DNA from: an uncultured Bacteroidota bacterium | GTDB lineage: Bacteria; Bacteroidota; Bacteroidia; Chitinophagales; Saprospiraceae | Direction: 5' to 3' | Assembly (NCBI GenBank): GCA_937926185.1 | Contig: CALEYM010000685.1 | Span: forward strand, 1 to 14,739 | DNA: 14,739 nucleotides | In this document: piece by piece, positions 1 through 7,755 of the stretch | Numbering within the stretch: the stretch's first letter is position 1 | Layout of the letters: each line of letters opens with the position of its first letter | Position numbers and translations under genes: made by a program | Notes under the pieces: model-generated | What the model was told of the DNA's origin: nothing | Database searches by the model: none | Seen by the model: only the letters and a program-made list of their open reading frames with translations

Positions 1-89
1 TAAACCCTCATAAACCCTCTAAACCCTCTAAACCCTCTAAACCCTCTAAACCCTCTAAACCCTCTAAACCCTCATAAACCCTCATAAAC
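1..89. repeat. Telomere-like tandem array (TAAACCCTC/TAAACCCTCA)n
   Basis: Nine complete units are visible: three of 10 bp (TAAACCCTCA, starting at 1, 65 and 75) and six of 9 bp (TAAACCCTC, starting at 11, 20, 29, 38, 47 and 56), then a partial TAAAC. The 10-bp variants lie at the outer positions and the 9-bp ones in the middle. The complementary strand reads GAGGGTTTA, with GGG runs separated by 6-7 bases, which fits the usual G-quadruplex pattern on the minus strand. The GGGTTTA core also matches the array at the other end of the window in inverted orientation. The array touches the window edge, so its full length is unknown. It could be a dispersed intergenic minisatellite (favoured) or a true DNA end. 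Confidence 0.95.
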
Positions 90-351
90 AAAGACATAAC
101 GTTCCCGCCAAAAGTGGCGCGAATGATTCTCCCGAGTGTTCGCGAAGGGGGGAGAGGTGGGTGGACGCCTGTGATGTATATGCCCGCCTCTACCCCCCGA
201 CAGCGAGACTCCGGTTCAATCATCTGACGGCTCAAGTTAAATACCGCGACAATTTAATGTGGCTGAAGCATATATTATTCAAAATCAATAACTTAATAAA
301 CTTTTTGAACTAATTCATCTGAATCACTAATCCATTTTAATTTTTAAAATT
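90..351. other. Gene-free leader region before the large surface protein
   Basis: I see no gene here. The part up to about 235 is GC-rich and contains a short CGCCA/TGGCG hairpin (106-119) without a T-tract. From about 236 to the start codon at 352 the sequence turns strongly AT-rich, as is usual for Bacteroidota leaders. No convincing TAnnTTTG -7 element or Shine-Dalgarno motif is visible, so the promoter of the downstream gene was not located. The bases just before the ATG are almost all A and T, which fits the A-rich translation-initiation context of this phylum. Confidence 0.5.
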
Positions 352-3300
352 ATGCGAACTCTCGAACGTTTATCTGCTCACGGAACGCAACGCCTCCTTT
401 GGTTGGTTCTTCCTTTTTTCCTGCTGCTTTTTGCACAGGCTTTCTCCGGCCCTTTACCGGATTTTCCCAAAAATACGACGCCTGAAACCGCTTCAAACTT
501 CAATCCCGGTGCATCGGGACAAACTTCAAATTTAGCGGTCACCGTGAGCGCAGGCTCGAACGCGCCACTCTGTGCCGGTTCCACCCTGAATTTGAATGCG
601 ACCATTATCGCCGGCACAGCGCCGTTTACGTTTAGCTGGGATGGTCCCGCCGGTTTTGCCTCGGCGGTGCAAAACCCATCGCGCCCCAACACCGTCACCG
701 CGCACGCCGGCGTCTACACCGTCACCGTGACCGACGATACCGGCATGACCGGATCGGCGACCGTCACGGTGGACATATCCGTTGCGCCTACGGCGAACGC
801 CGGGCCTGATATAACGCTTTGCAAGGGTACGCCGCACCAACTCAACGGCGCTATTGGCGGTTCGGCTACCAGCTCTACCTGGACGGCTTCGGTGGGCGGC
901 GGCAATTTCACGCCCAACCCCTCCATGCTAAACGCCGTATACCACCCGCCCGCAAACTACGTGGGAAATATTACCCTCACACTGACGACCAACGCGCCCA
1001 GCCCCTGTGCGGCGGCAGCCGATCAACTGGTCATCACGTATGGCATGCCTGACGCCATGTTCTGCAATGACCTGGTACTGGTTTCCATGGACGATGACTG
1101 CTCGGTGACCGTTACGCCCGATATGGCGCTGGAAGGGGACGTGCTTGATCCATTATATTCGGTCAACATTTATACTTTACAAGGCATAAACATCGGCAAT
1201 ACCATTACCTCTCAATATGTAGGGATACCCCTGAAAATAAAAGTCACGGACAATTGCTCCGGAAATTTCTGCATCACCGACGTTAAGGTGGAAGACGTAT
1301 TACCCCCGGTATTTATCAATTGTGAAAGTATCACCGTGCCCTGCGTGGTCAACGAATATTCACCCGAATACCTGTATAACACGCTCGGTATTCAGGCCGC
1401 ATACCCGCAGGTAACAGACAATTGCAGCGCATACACCCTCACCAGGGTGGACACCTGGGTAGACGTGCTTTGCGGGGGTATCTTTAACGGGAAAAATAAC
1501 CTGAGCGGCTATGTCAGACGGGAATGGACCGCCACCGACGCCAGCAACAACAAATCGACCTGTACGCAATACATCTACTTCGAACGGGTTAGCATCTATG
1601 ACCTGGCCTTGCCCACCGACGCCACCGTATCCTGCGATGTGATCGCCACCGACCCCATGGCCACCGGCGCGCCCACGTACACCGGCTTCGACCAGATTCC
1701 GTTTCCGATCGTGGGCTCATCCATGTTTTGTGAAATAAGCGCCACTTACACCGACCAGATCCTTCCGCTCTGCGGCGGCACGTATTCGATTGTACGAACC
1801 TGGACGATTTTTAACCTTTGCGCACCCTCCTCCCCTACCCCGCCGCAAAACCCCCTGACGCATATTCAGCTCATCAACGTAATCGATCAGCAGGGACCGG
1901 CAATTGCCTGTCCGGGCAACCTGACCGTGAGCACGGACCCGCTCGATTGTTGCGCCACGGTGGACTTGCCCGACGTGATCGTGCAGGATGCGTGCAGCAA
2001 GGTACAGGATATGACGGCATTTATCTACGTGATCAATCCTGTTACCAGCGATACGATCGACGAAATAATCGTACCCGGTACACTGTCCAACTTTCCGGGC
2101 AATAACCTGGGCAATTCGGATACCCTCGCGGTATTCGGCAATACCCCCTGCCTGCCGCTGGGCAAACACATCGTGCGCTATTACAGCGAAGACGTTTGCG
2201 GAAACTTCGCTTCCTGCACCTTCACACTGACCGTCACCGACAACGTACCGCCCGTGGCAGCCTGCGACGAAATCACGCAGGTATCGCTCGGTATCGACGG
2301 AATGATTTTTGTAAACGCTTCCACCTTCGACGACGGCTCCTACGACAACTGCGGCCAGGTGTATTTTAAAGCGCGGCGCCAGGACACCAATGGCTGCCAG
2401 CCCAACAACCGATTCTACGACCAGGTGAAATTTTGCTGCGAAGACGTGGGCGATACTATCATCGTTATTTTCAGGGTGTACGATGTGCTGGTTCCGCCGG
2501 GCGAAGTGAGCCTGACCCTGGAAGAACAGCACTCCAACGACTGCCAGGTGCAGGTGTACGTCGACGATAAACTCAAACCGGCCTGCGTACCGCCTAACAA
2601 CGTGACGGTGAGCTGCGAAAATTTCGACCCCAGCCTCTGGGCCTACGGTATGCCGACCGCCGCCGACAACTGCTGCGTGGATACCATTACCGTGTCTGAC
2701 AGTTATGCTCAATTTGATACCGTTTGCAGCAAAGGCACTATCACGCGTACGTTTCGGGTGTTCGATTGCCACGGGCAGAGCAACCAATGCTTGCAACGCA
2801 TTTTCGTAGACTACAAACAACACTATTACGTGAAATTCCCCGACGATGTGATCGTAACGGCTTGTGCCGGCGTCGATGATTTCGGCGCGCCCCAATTCTA
2901 CGGGGAAGACTGCGAACTGCTCGGCGTTTCCTACCAGGATCAGCTGTTTACCGTGGTGCCCGATGCCTGTTACAAACTGGAACGAACCTGGACGATCATC
3001 AACTGGTGTACCTACGACCCCAATATGGGCTGCACCTTCGTACCCAATCCCAACCCGAGCAATACGCTCAATCACGCCACCAACCTGGCCGGCCCCATCG
3101 TATCACCCTTCGGTACGCCTGCGCCCTGGGCGCCTACCGTGACCAAAATCAACCCTTCTGACAACGATGCAACCAATTACAGCAAGTACTGGACGGCTGA
3201 TGTGAACTGTTACCAGTACAAACAGATCATCAAAATAACCGATACGCAAAAACCAACGATACAGTGCCCGGCCAGCCCTGCGGAAGTGTGCGACCTGACG

Positions 3301-5397
3301 TACAACGATGCCACGCTGTGGAAAGCCCCGTACTGGTACGACAGTAAACTGCAAATACACGACCTGTGCGAAGCGCCCACCGACCTGTGCGTCACCGCAT
3401 CCGACGCTTGCTCCGGCGCCAACATCAACATTCGCTACCTGCTTTTCCTCGACCTCGACGGAAACGGCACCATGGAAACCGTGGTGAACAGCCTCAACCC
3501 GCCGGCAGCCGGCACGGTGAGTTACAACAACGCCGGCAACCCGAATTACGGCGGCGGCCTGGTGCGCGTATTCGATAGCCGCAATGTGCCGCTGGATCAA
3601 AAGTATCAGTTCGCCATTCAGACAACAGAGGCAGGTTTCTCCAAAACAGCCTGCCTGCGCTGGAACACACAGGCGCAACCCGGCAACTACGCGTTGCCCG
3701 AATTGCCCTACGGCACGCACAAGATCAAATGGATCGTGTCGGACGGCTGCGGCAATGAAGAAGTATGCGAATACACCTTTGTGGTAAAGGATTGCAAGGC
3801 GCCCACGCTTAAGTGTTACAACGGCCTGAGCACCAATATGATGCCTACCGGCATGGTGGTTTCCAACTATCAGCTCTTCCTGGAAGACGCCGAGGATAAC
3901 TGCACCCCGAAAGGTATGCTCATCTTCGGCATCCGCAAAGCAGGCACAGGCAACGGCTTCCCCTTCAACCCCGATGGTACGCCGCAAACCTCGGTCACCT
4001 TCGATTGCACCGAACTCGGCTTCCAACTGGTGGAACTCTGGGGCATGGACATGGCAGGCAACGCCGACTACTGCACCACCTTCATGCACGTACAGGACAA
4101 TATCGGCGTCTGCAATTCCAATGCCGCCACGGTGGCCGGCATGCTGCAAACCGAAGCGGGCGACGGCCTGGAAGAAGCCAACGTGCAGATACAATGTCTG
4201 GCGCCAACCGGCCAGGCCCCTCTCAGCCTGTTCGACATGACGGACACCGACGGCCACTACCAATTCAATAATGCCATTCCAATCCAGTGCAATTATACGC
4301 TAACACCGCTGAAAGACAACGATCCCATAAACGGCGTCAGCACATTCGACCTGGTACTCATCAACAAACACATCCTGGGATTGCAGCCCTTCGCGTCGCC
4401 GTACAAGATCATCGCGGCGGATGCCAATAACAGCGGCAGCGTCACCACCTTCGACATCGTGGAGTTGCGCAAGCTCATCCTCGGCATCTACAACGAACTG
4501 CCCAATAACACCTCCTGGCGCTTCGTAGACAAAACCTATCAGTTCCCGAACCCGGCCAACCCGTTCCAGGAAGCGTTCCCGGAAACAAAGTCGGTCTCCA
4601 ACCTGCAAAGCAACCAAATGGCCGACGACTTCGTTGCGGTCAAAATCGGCGACGTGAACGCCAATAACGTCCCCAATGGCCTGCTGGCTTCTGAAGAACG
4701 CAACGCCGGCACGCTGCTCTTCGACCTTACGCCGTCTGTAAACCGGCGTGAAATAAAAGCCGGGGAAATCTTCACGGTCGACTTTACCGCCGCCGAAAAA
4801 GTGCTGGCCTACCAGTTCACCATGAACTTCCCCGACCTGGAGATCATCAACATCGAGCCCGGCGAAGGTATGCGCGAGGACCACTTTGCCATCTTCGCCG
4901 ACGATCACGCACTGACTACTTCCTTCGACGTGCCGGAAAACATTGAACAAGCGCAATTCCGGATCACCTTCCGCGCCCGCAACGCCGGCCTGCTGGACAA
5001 AATGCTGGGCGTCTCCAGCCGCATCACCAAGGCCGAAGCATACCGGCACAATGACGAAATAACAAATGACGAAGTATCGAAGATCGACGTAGCCTTCCGT
5101 TTCAACCACGACGGGGTGTTTACGATCAACACCGTGGGTTTCGAATTGTACCAGAATACGCCCAACCCCTGGATACACAAGACCCAGGTAGGTTTCCACC
5201 TGCCCCAGGCCGCCGGGGCCACACTGACGGTGTACGACGAAATGGGTCGCGCGCTCTTCAGCGAAACGGCCGACTTCAACCAGGGCTACAACGCCATCCT
5301 GATCGAACACGCTTTACTCGACGCGCCGGGCGTGATGTATTACACCCTCGAAACCCCCTTCGGTAAAGCGACCCGTAAGATGGTTCAGTCGCAATAA
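352..5397 (+). CDS. Giant T9SS-secreted surface protein with HYR-like repeats, dockerin-like segment and type A sorting domain
   Basis: A 1681-residue protein predicted to be exported by Sec and then the type IX secretion system. Residues 1-33 form a signal peptide with hydrophobic core LLWLVLPFFLLLFAQAF. Residues about 61-141 and 145-230 look like PKD/Ig-type domains. From about 235 to 1240 Cys-rich HYR-like modules follow; new ones begin with D-x(2-3)-P-x(3)-C patterns near 314, 512, 630, 738, 963 and 1147. Residues about 1250-1320 resemble a carboxypeptidase-regulatory/Cna-B-like domain. Residues 1323-1390 resemble a type I dockerin, with two F-hand-like halves (NGVSTFD; DANNSGSVTTFD from D1357). 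Residues about 1454-1565 look cohesin-like. The last 85 residues (FELYQNTPNPW onward) are the T9SS type A C-terminal sorting domain. Fold assignments are by eye; the export signals are the firm part. A role in adhesion, matrix or polymer binding is inferred. No catalytic domain was recognised. It is monocistronic, followed by two terminators. The ATG is chosen because the signal peptide begins there. Confidence 0.93.
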   Translation: MRTLERLSAHGTQRLLWLVLPFFLLLFAQAFSGPLPDFPKNTTPETASNFNPGASGQTSNLAVTVSAGSNAPLCAGSTLNLNATIIAGTAPFTFSWDGPAGFASAVQNPSRPNTVTAHAGVYTVTVTDDTGMTGSATVTVDISVAPTANAGPDITLCKGTPHQLNGAIGGSATSSTWTASVGGGNFTPNPSMLNAVYHPPANYVGNITLTLTTNAPSPCAAAADQLVITYGMPDAMFCNDLVLVSMDDDCSVTVTPDMALEGDVLDPLYSVNIYTLQGINIGNTITSQYVGIPLKIKVTDNCSGNFCITDVKVEDVLPPVFINCESITVPCVVNEYSPEYLYNTLGIQAAYPQVTDNCSAYTLTRVDTWVDVLCGGIFNGKNNLSGYVRREWTATDASNNKSTCTQYIYFERVSIYDLALPTDATVSCDVIATDPMATGAPTYTGFDQIPFPIVGSSMFCEISATYTDQILPLCGGTYSIVRTWTIFNLCAPSSPTPPQNPLTHIQLINVIDQQGPAIACPGNLTVSTDPLDCCATVDLPDVIVQDACSKVQDMTAFIYVINPVTSDTIDEIIVPGTLSNFPGNNLGNSDTLAVFGNTPCLPLGKHIVRYYSEDVCGNFASCTFTLTVTDNVPPVAACDEITQVSLGIDGMIFVNASTFDDGSYDNCGQVYFKARRQDTNGCQPNNRFYDQVKFCCEDVGDTIIVIFRVYDVLVPPGEVSLTLEEQHSNDCQVQVYVDDKLKPACVPPNNVTVSCENFDPSLWAYGMPTAADNCCVDTITVSDSYAQFDTVCSKGTITRTFRVFDCHGQSNQCLQRIFVDYKQHYYVKFPDDVIVTACAGVDDFGAPQFYGEDCELLGVSYQDQLFTVVPDACYKLERTWTIINWCTYDPNMGCTFVPNPNPSNTLNHATNLAGPIVSPFGTPAPWAPTVTKINPSDNDATNYSKYWTADVNCYQYKQIIKITDTQKPTIQCPASPAEVCDLTYNDATLWKAPYWYDSKLQIHDLCEAPTDLCVTASDACSGANINIRYLLFLDLDGNGTMETVVNSLNPPAAGTVSYNNAGNPNYGGGLVRVFDSRNVPLDQKYQFAIQTTEAGFSKTACLRWNTQAQPGNYALPELPYGTHKIKWIVSDGCGNEEVCEYTFVVKDCKAPTLKCYNGLSTNMMPTGMVVSNYQLFLEDAEDNCTPKGMLIFGIRKAGTGNGFPFNPDGTPQTSVTFDCTELGFQLVELWGMDMAGNADYCTTFMHVQDNIGVCNSNAATVAGMLQTEAGDGLEEANVQIQCLAPTGQAPLSLFDMTDTDGHYQFNNAIPIQCNYTLTPLKDNDPINGVSTFDLVLINKHILGLQPFASPYKIIAADANNSGSVTTFDIVELRKLILGIYNELPNNTSWRFVDKTYQFPNPANPFQEAFPETKSVSNLQSNQMADDFVAVKIGDVNANNVPNGLLASEERNAGTLLFDLTPSVNRREIKAGEIFTVDFTAAEKVLAYQFTMNFPDLEIINIEPGEGMREDHFAIFADDHALTTSFDVPENIEQAQFRITFRARNAGLLDKMLGVSSRITKAEAYRHNDEITNDEVSKIDVAFRFNHDGVFTINTVGFELYQNTPNPWIHKTQVGFHLPQAAGATLTVYDEMGRALFSETADFNQGYNAILIEHALLDAPGVMYYTLETPFGKATRKMVQSQ

Positions 5398-5417
5398 TCT
5401 CATGAACGGAGGATGGG

Positions 5418-5451
5418 GCGGCCCGCAGCGGGCGGGCTGCTCTTTCCTTCT
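5418..5451 (+). terminator. Probable rho-independent terminator of the surface-protein gene
   Basis: GCGGCCCG (5418-5425) pairs with CGGGCTGC (5433-5440), an 8-bp stem with one G-U pair and a 7-nt loop. Wobble pairs can extend it outward. It is followed by the pyrimidine-rich TCTTTCCTTCT. It begins 20 bp after the stop codon at 5397. The T-tract is interrupted by C, so termination may be incomplete, which fits a second hairpin about 90 bp further on. Confidence 0.5.
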
Positions 5452-5528
5452 AACCAGAAAAGAAAAAGAGATTCGCATAACAGCAACCTCAACGAAAGAT
5501 TTTTTTAGTAAAATCAGTCTTTGAGGTG

Positions 5529-5557
5529 GCCCCTTCCACATGAGGAAGGGGCTTTTT
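5529..5557 (+). terminator. Strong rho-independent terminator
   Basis: GCCCCTTCC (5529-5537) and GGAAGGGGC (5544-5552) form a perfect 9-bp stem with loop ACATGA, followed at once by TTTTT (5553-5557). It lies 131 bp after the surface-protein stop and about 50 bp before hypD. It therefore separates the two genes, and hypD must have its own promoter. There is no T-tract on the other strand, so it acts for rightward transcription only. Confidence 0.85.
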
Positions 5558-5578
5558 CATTTTGGGTTTAAAAGCGCG

Positions 5579-5586
5579 TATCTTTA
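5579..5586 (+). promoter_or_regulatory. Possible -7 element for hypDE
   Basis: TATCTTTA matches five of the six fixed bases of the Bacteroidota -7 consensus TAnnTTTG. It lies 20 bp before the hypD ATG and downstream of the strong terminator, where a promoter is needed. An upstream TTTG (5561-5564) is only about 14 bp away, shorter than the usual spacer. The call is weak. Confidence 0.25.
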
Positions 5587-5606
5587 CTGAGTTAAACACA
5601 GCGCGC

Positions 5607-6695
5607 ATGAAATTCATCAGCGAATTCCGCGACCCCCATATTGTAGAAGCATACCTGGCCGAACTATACAAAACCGTCACCCGGAACTGGACGGTTATGG
5701 AAGTGTGCGGCGGCCAAACGCACGGCCTGGTCAAAAACGGCATACTCAACCTGCTGCCAAAGGAAATAACCATGGTGCACGGCCCGGGGTGCCCGGTATG
5801 CGTTACGCCCCTGCATCTGATCGACAAGGCTGTGTGGCTGGCCGAACAACAGGGCGTCATCCTGTGCTCTTTCGGCGACATGCTGCGCGTGCCGGGTTCG
5901 CAGCGCAGCCTGCTGGAGGCCAAAGCCGGCGGCGCCGACGTGCGCATACTGTATTCGCCGCTCGAGGCCGTCAACATCGCCCGCGAAAACCCCGGCAGAG
6001 AAGTGGTGTTTTTTGCCGTCGGGTTCGAGACAACCGCTCCTGCCAATGCCCTGTCGGTAGTGCAGGCCAGGCAAACGGGCGTCCGAAACTATTCCATCCT
6101 CACCTCGCACGTTCTGGTACCGCCGGCCATAGAAGCCGTGCTCAACGACGGAGAAGCCCGCATACAAGGATTCCTGGCCGCCGGACACGTGTGCACCATC
6201 ATGGGCACCGCCGAGTATTATCCTTTGGTGGAAAAATACAAGACTCCGATTGTGGTCACCGGTTTCGAACCCGTCGACCTGTTGCAGGGCATCCTGATGG
6301 TTGTCCGGCAGCTGGAAAAAGGCGAATACCGGCTGGAAAACCAATATTCCCGGGTGGTAAAACCCGAAGGTAACCCCCAGGCCCGGAAAGTGATCGAAAG
6401 CGTATTTGAAGTGGCCGACCGCGAATGGCGCGGCATCGGTACCATTCCCGGCAGCGGCTACGAGCTTAAGCCGGAATTTGCAACCTGGGACGCCAATAAA
6501 AAATTCAACGTACCCCTGGAAAAAGCCGCCGAAAACCCCGATTGTATCGCCGGGCTGGTGCTGAAAGGTATTAAAAAACCCTACGAATGCCCGCAATTTG
6601 GCAAAAAATGTACCCCGCAAATGCCGCTCGGCGCTCCCATGGTATCGTCGGAAGGCGCCTGTGCGGCGTATTACCATTTTTCACAAACCGGATAA
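5607..6695 (+). CDS. hypD: HypD, [NiFe]-hydrogenase Fe(CN)2CO maturation protein
   Basis: 362 residues, the usual HypD length. HypD is a cytoplasmic [4Fe-4S] protein that, with HypC, forms the scaffold on which the Fe(CN)2CO unit of [NiFe]-hydrogenases is assembled; HypE delivers the cyanide. Hallmarks are CGGQTH (C34-H39), GPGCPVC (C62 and C65) and the C-terminal cysteines C313, C328, C335 and C352, several of which hold the Fe-S cluster in known HypD proteins. All key Cys are present. The reading frame extends upstream to a TTG at 5562, but that lies only 4 bp past the terminator T-tract, and HypD proteins begin with M-K-(F/Y)-x-x-E-(F/Y)-R-D-P, so ATG 5607 is chosen. hypE follows after 15 bp, indicating co-transcription. 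hypC, which often precedes hypD, is absent; the upstream neighbour is the unrelated surface-protein gene. Confidence 0.96.
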   Translation: MKFISEFRDPHIVEAYLAELYKTVTRNWTVMEVCGGQTHGLVKNGILNLLPKEITMVHGPGCPVCVTPLHLIDKAVWLAEQQGVILCSFGDMLRVPGSQRSLLEAKAGGADVRILYSPLEAVNIARENPGREVVFFAVGFETTAPANALSVVQARQTGVRNYSILTSHVLVPPAIEAVLNDGEARIQGFLAAGHVCTIMGTAEYYPLVEKYKTPIVVTGFEPVDLLQGILMVVRQLEKGEYRLENQYSRVVKPEGNPQARKVIESVFEVADREWRGIGTIPGSGYELKPEFATWDANKKFNVPLEKAAENPDCIAGLVLKGIKKPYECPQFGKKCTPQMPLGAPMVSSEGACAAYYHFSQTG

Positions 6696-6710
6696 TCGTA
6701 AATCGTAAAT
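6694..6710 (+). repeat. 7-bp tandem repeat filling the hypD-hypE spacer
   Basis: AATCGTA occurs twice in tandem (6694-6700, 6701-6707), then AAT. The repeat starts in the TAA stop of hypD and ends at the base before the hypE ATG, so it makes up the entire 15-bp spacer. It contains no Shine-Dalgarno motif. It may be a small slippage product; any effect on hypE translation is unknown. Confidence 0.8.
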
Positions 6711-7748
6711 ATGAACCTATCCTGCCCCCTCCCCCAGCTCGATTTCGACGTCATCACCCTCGGGCATGGCAGCGGCGGCCTGCTGACCAACAAGCTGCTC
6801 CAGGCAGGCGTATTCGACCTGCTTCGGAATGAACTGCTCGACGAACACCACGACGGGGCGGTATTTTCACTCGACGGGCGGGTGGCTTTCTCCACGGACA
6901 GCTACGTCGTATCGCCCGTGTTTTTCCCGGGCGGCAACATTGGCGAACTCGCTGTAAACGGCACGGTGAACGACCTGGCCATGTGCGGCGGCATGCCAAA
7001 GTATCTGTCTCTGGCCTTTATACTGGAGGAGGGACTGACCATGCAGGAGTTTTGGGACATCCTCGTATCGGTCAAAATAGCCGCCGAACGGTCCGGCGTG
7101 CGCATTGTTACCGGCGACACCAAGGTGGTGGAGCGCGGCAAAGGCGACAAGGTTTTTATCAATACCTCCGGCGTGGCGCCGCTGCATCCCAAAGCCAGCA
7201 TATCCCGGCGACGGATCAAACCCGGCGACAAGATCATCGTCAGCGGCGAAATCGCCACGCACGGCATCGCTATCATGAGTGTGCGGGAAGGCCTGGAATT
7301 CGAAACGGCCATCCGCAGCGATACGGTCAACCTCAACCATACGGTGGCCCGCCTGCTCGACCGCTTCGGCGAACAGATCCACCTGCTCACCGATCCCACC
7401 CGCGGCGGCGTGGCCTCGGCGCTCAACGAAATCGCCCGCGACGCCTCGCTCGGCATGGAAATCTGGCAAAAAAACGTGCCCGTGCACGAAGAAGTAGCCG
7501 GCGCCTGCGAATTGCTGGGACTCGATCCGTTGTACGTGGCCAACGAGGGCGTGTTCATGGCTTTTGTAGAGCCGGATGTGGCGGAGGAAGCCCTGGCTGT
7601 CCTGCGCAATGATGAAAATGGCCATAACGCCACGCTATTGGGCGAGGTGGTGGCCGAACACCCCCGGCAGGTCATCCTGCACAGTACGATTGGTGGAAAA
7701 CGGGTGGTGAATATGCTGGTGGGGGAGCAGCTGCCGAGAATTTGTTGA
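6711..7748 (+). CDS. hypE: HypE, carbamoyl dehydratase for hydrogenase CN ligand synthesis
   Basis: 345 residues, full length for the family. HypE is an ATP-dependent dehydratase of the PurM/AIR synthase superfamily. HypF carbamoylates its C-terminal cysteine, HypE dehydrates the thiocarboxamide to a thiocyanate, and the cyanide is passed to iron on HypC-HypD. The protein ends in the diagnostic PRIC, with C345 as the modified residue. Other conserved features are GHGSGG (18-23), STDSYVVSP (61-69), AVNGTVNDLAMCGG (81-94), the GDTKVVERG ATP-site segment, and LTDPTRGGVASALNE. The gene follows hypD closely and is convergent with the SPOR gene, with only 7 bp between the stop codons. The HypF partner it needs is not encoded in the window. 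Identification is firm. Confidence 0.97.
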   Translation: MNLSCPLPQLDFDVITLGHGSGGLLTNKLLQAGVFDLLRNELLDEHHDGAVFSLDGRVAFSTDSYVVSPVFFPGGNIGELAVNGTVNDLAMCGGMPKYLSLAFILEEGLTMQEFWDILVSVKIAAERSGVRIVTGDTKVVERGKGDKVFINTSGVAPLHPKASISRRRIKPGDKIIVSGEIATHGIAIMSVREGLEFETAIRSDTVNLNHTVARLLDRFGEQIHLLTDPTRGGVASALNEIARDASLGMEIWQKNVPVHEEVAGACELLGLDPLYVANEGVFMAFVEPDVAEEALAVLRNDENGHNATLLGEVVAEHPRQVILHSTIGGKRVVNMLVGEQLPRIC

Positions 7749-7755
7749 AGGCGCC

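Noticed and set aside
1..89. CRISPR array at either end of the window
   Set aside because: The units are 9-10 bp and directly adjacent with no unique spacers, and there are no cas genes.
106..119. CGCCA/TGGCG hairpin as a terminator near the left array
   Set aside because: Five base pairs only and no T-tract on either strand.
8..235. Minus-strand reading frame ending in (EGL)n
   Set aside because: It starts at a TTG, its C-terminal half is just the 9-bp repeat read in frame, and it ends only because the 10-bp variant unit supplies TGA. No recognisable domain or start context.
1717..3075. Long minus-strand open frame (452 codons) inside the surface-protein gene, with similar ones at 3103-4263 and 4300-5310
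   Set aside because: They lie antisense to a protein with clear domains and export signals. The translations are rich in His, Val, Gly and Arg, as expected from the complement of GC-rich codons, and no motif is recognisable.
5562..5606. TTG-initiated N-terminal extension of HypD
   Set aside because: It begins only 4 bp past the terminator T-tract, adds residues absent from HypD proteins, and the ATG at 5607 gives the expected N-terminus. The same reasoning rejects the TTG extensions at 12192 (regulator) and 12274 (PLP enzyme).
5664..6677. Minus-strand open frame over hypD; similar antisense frames over hypE, the M1 peptidase and the PLP enzyme
   Set aside because: Shadow frames of strongly conserved genes; no family features.
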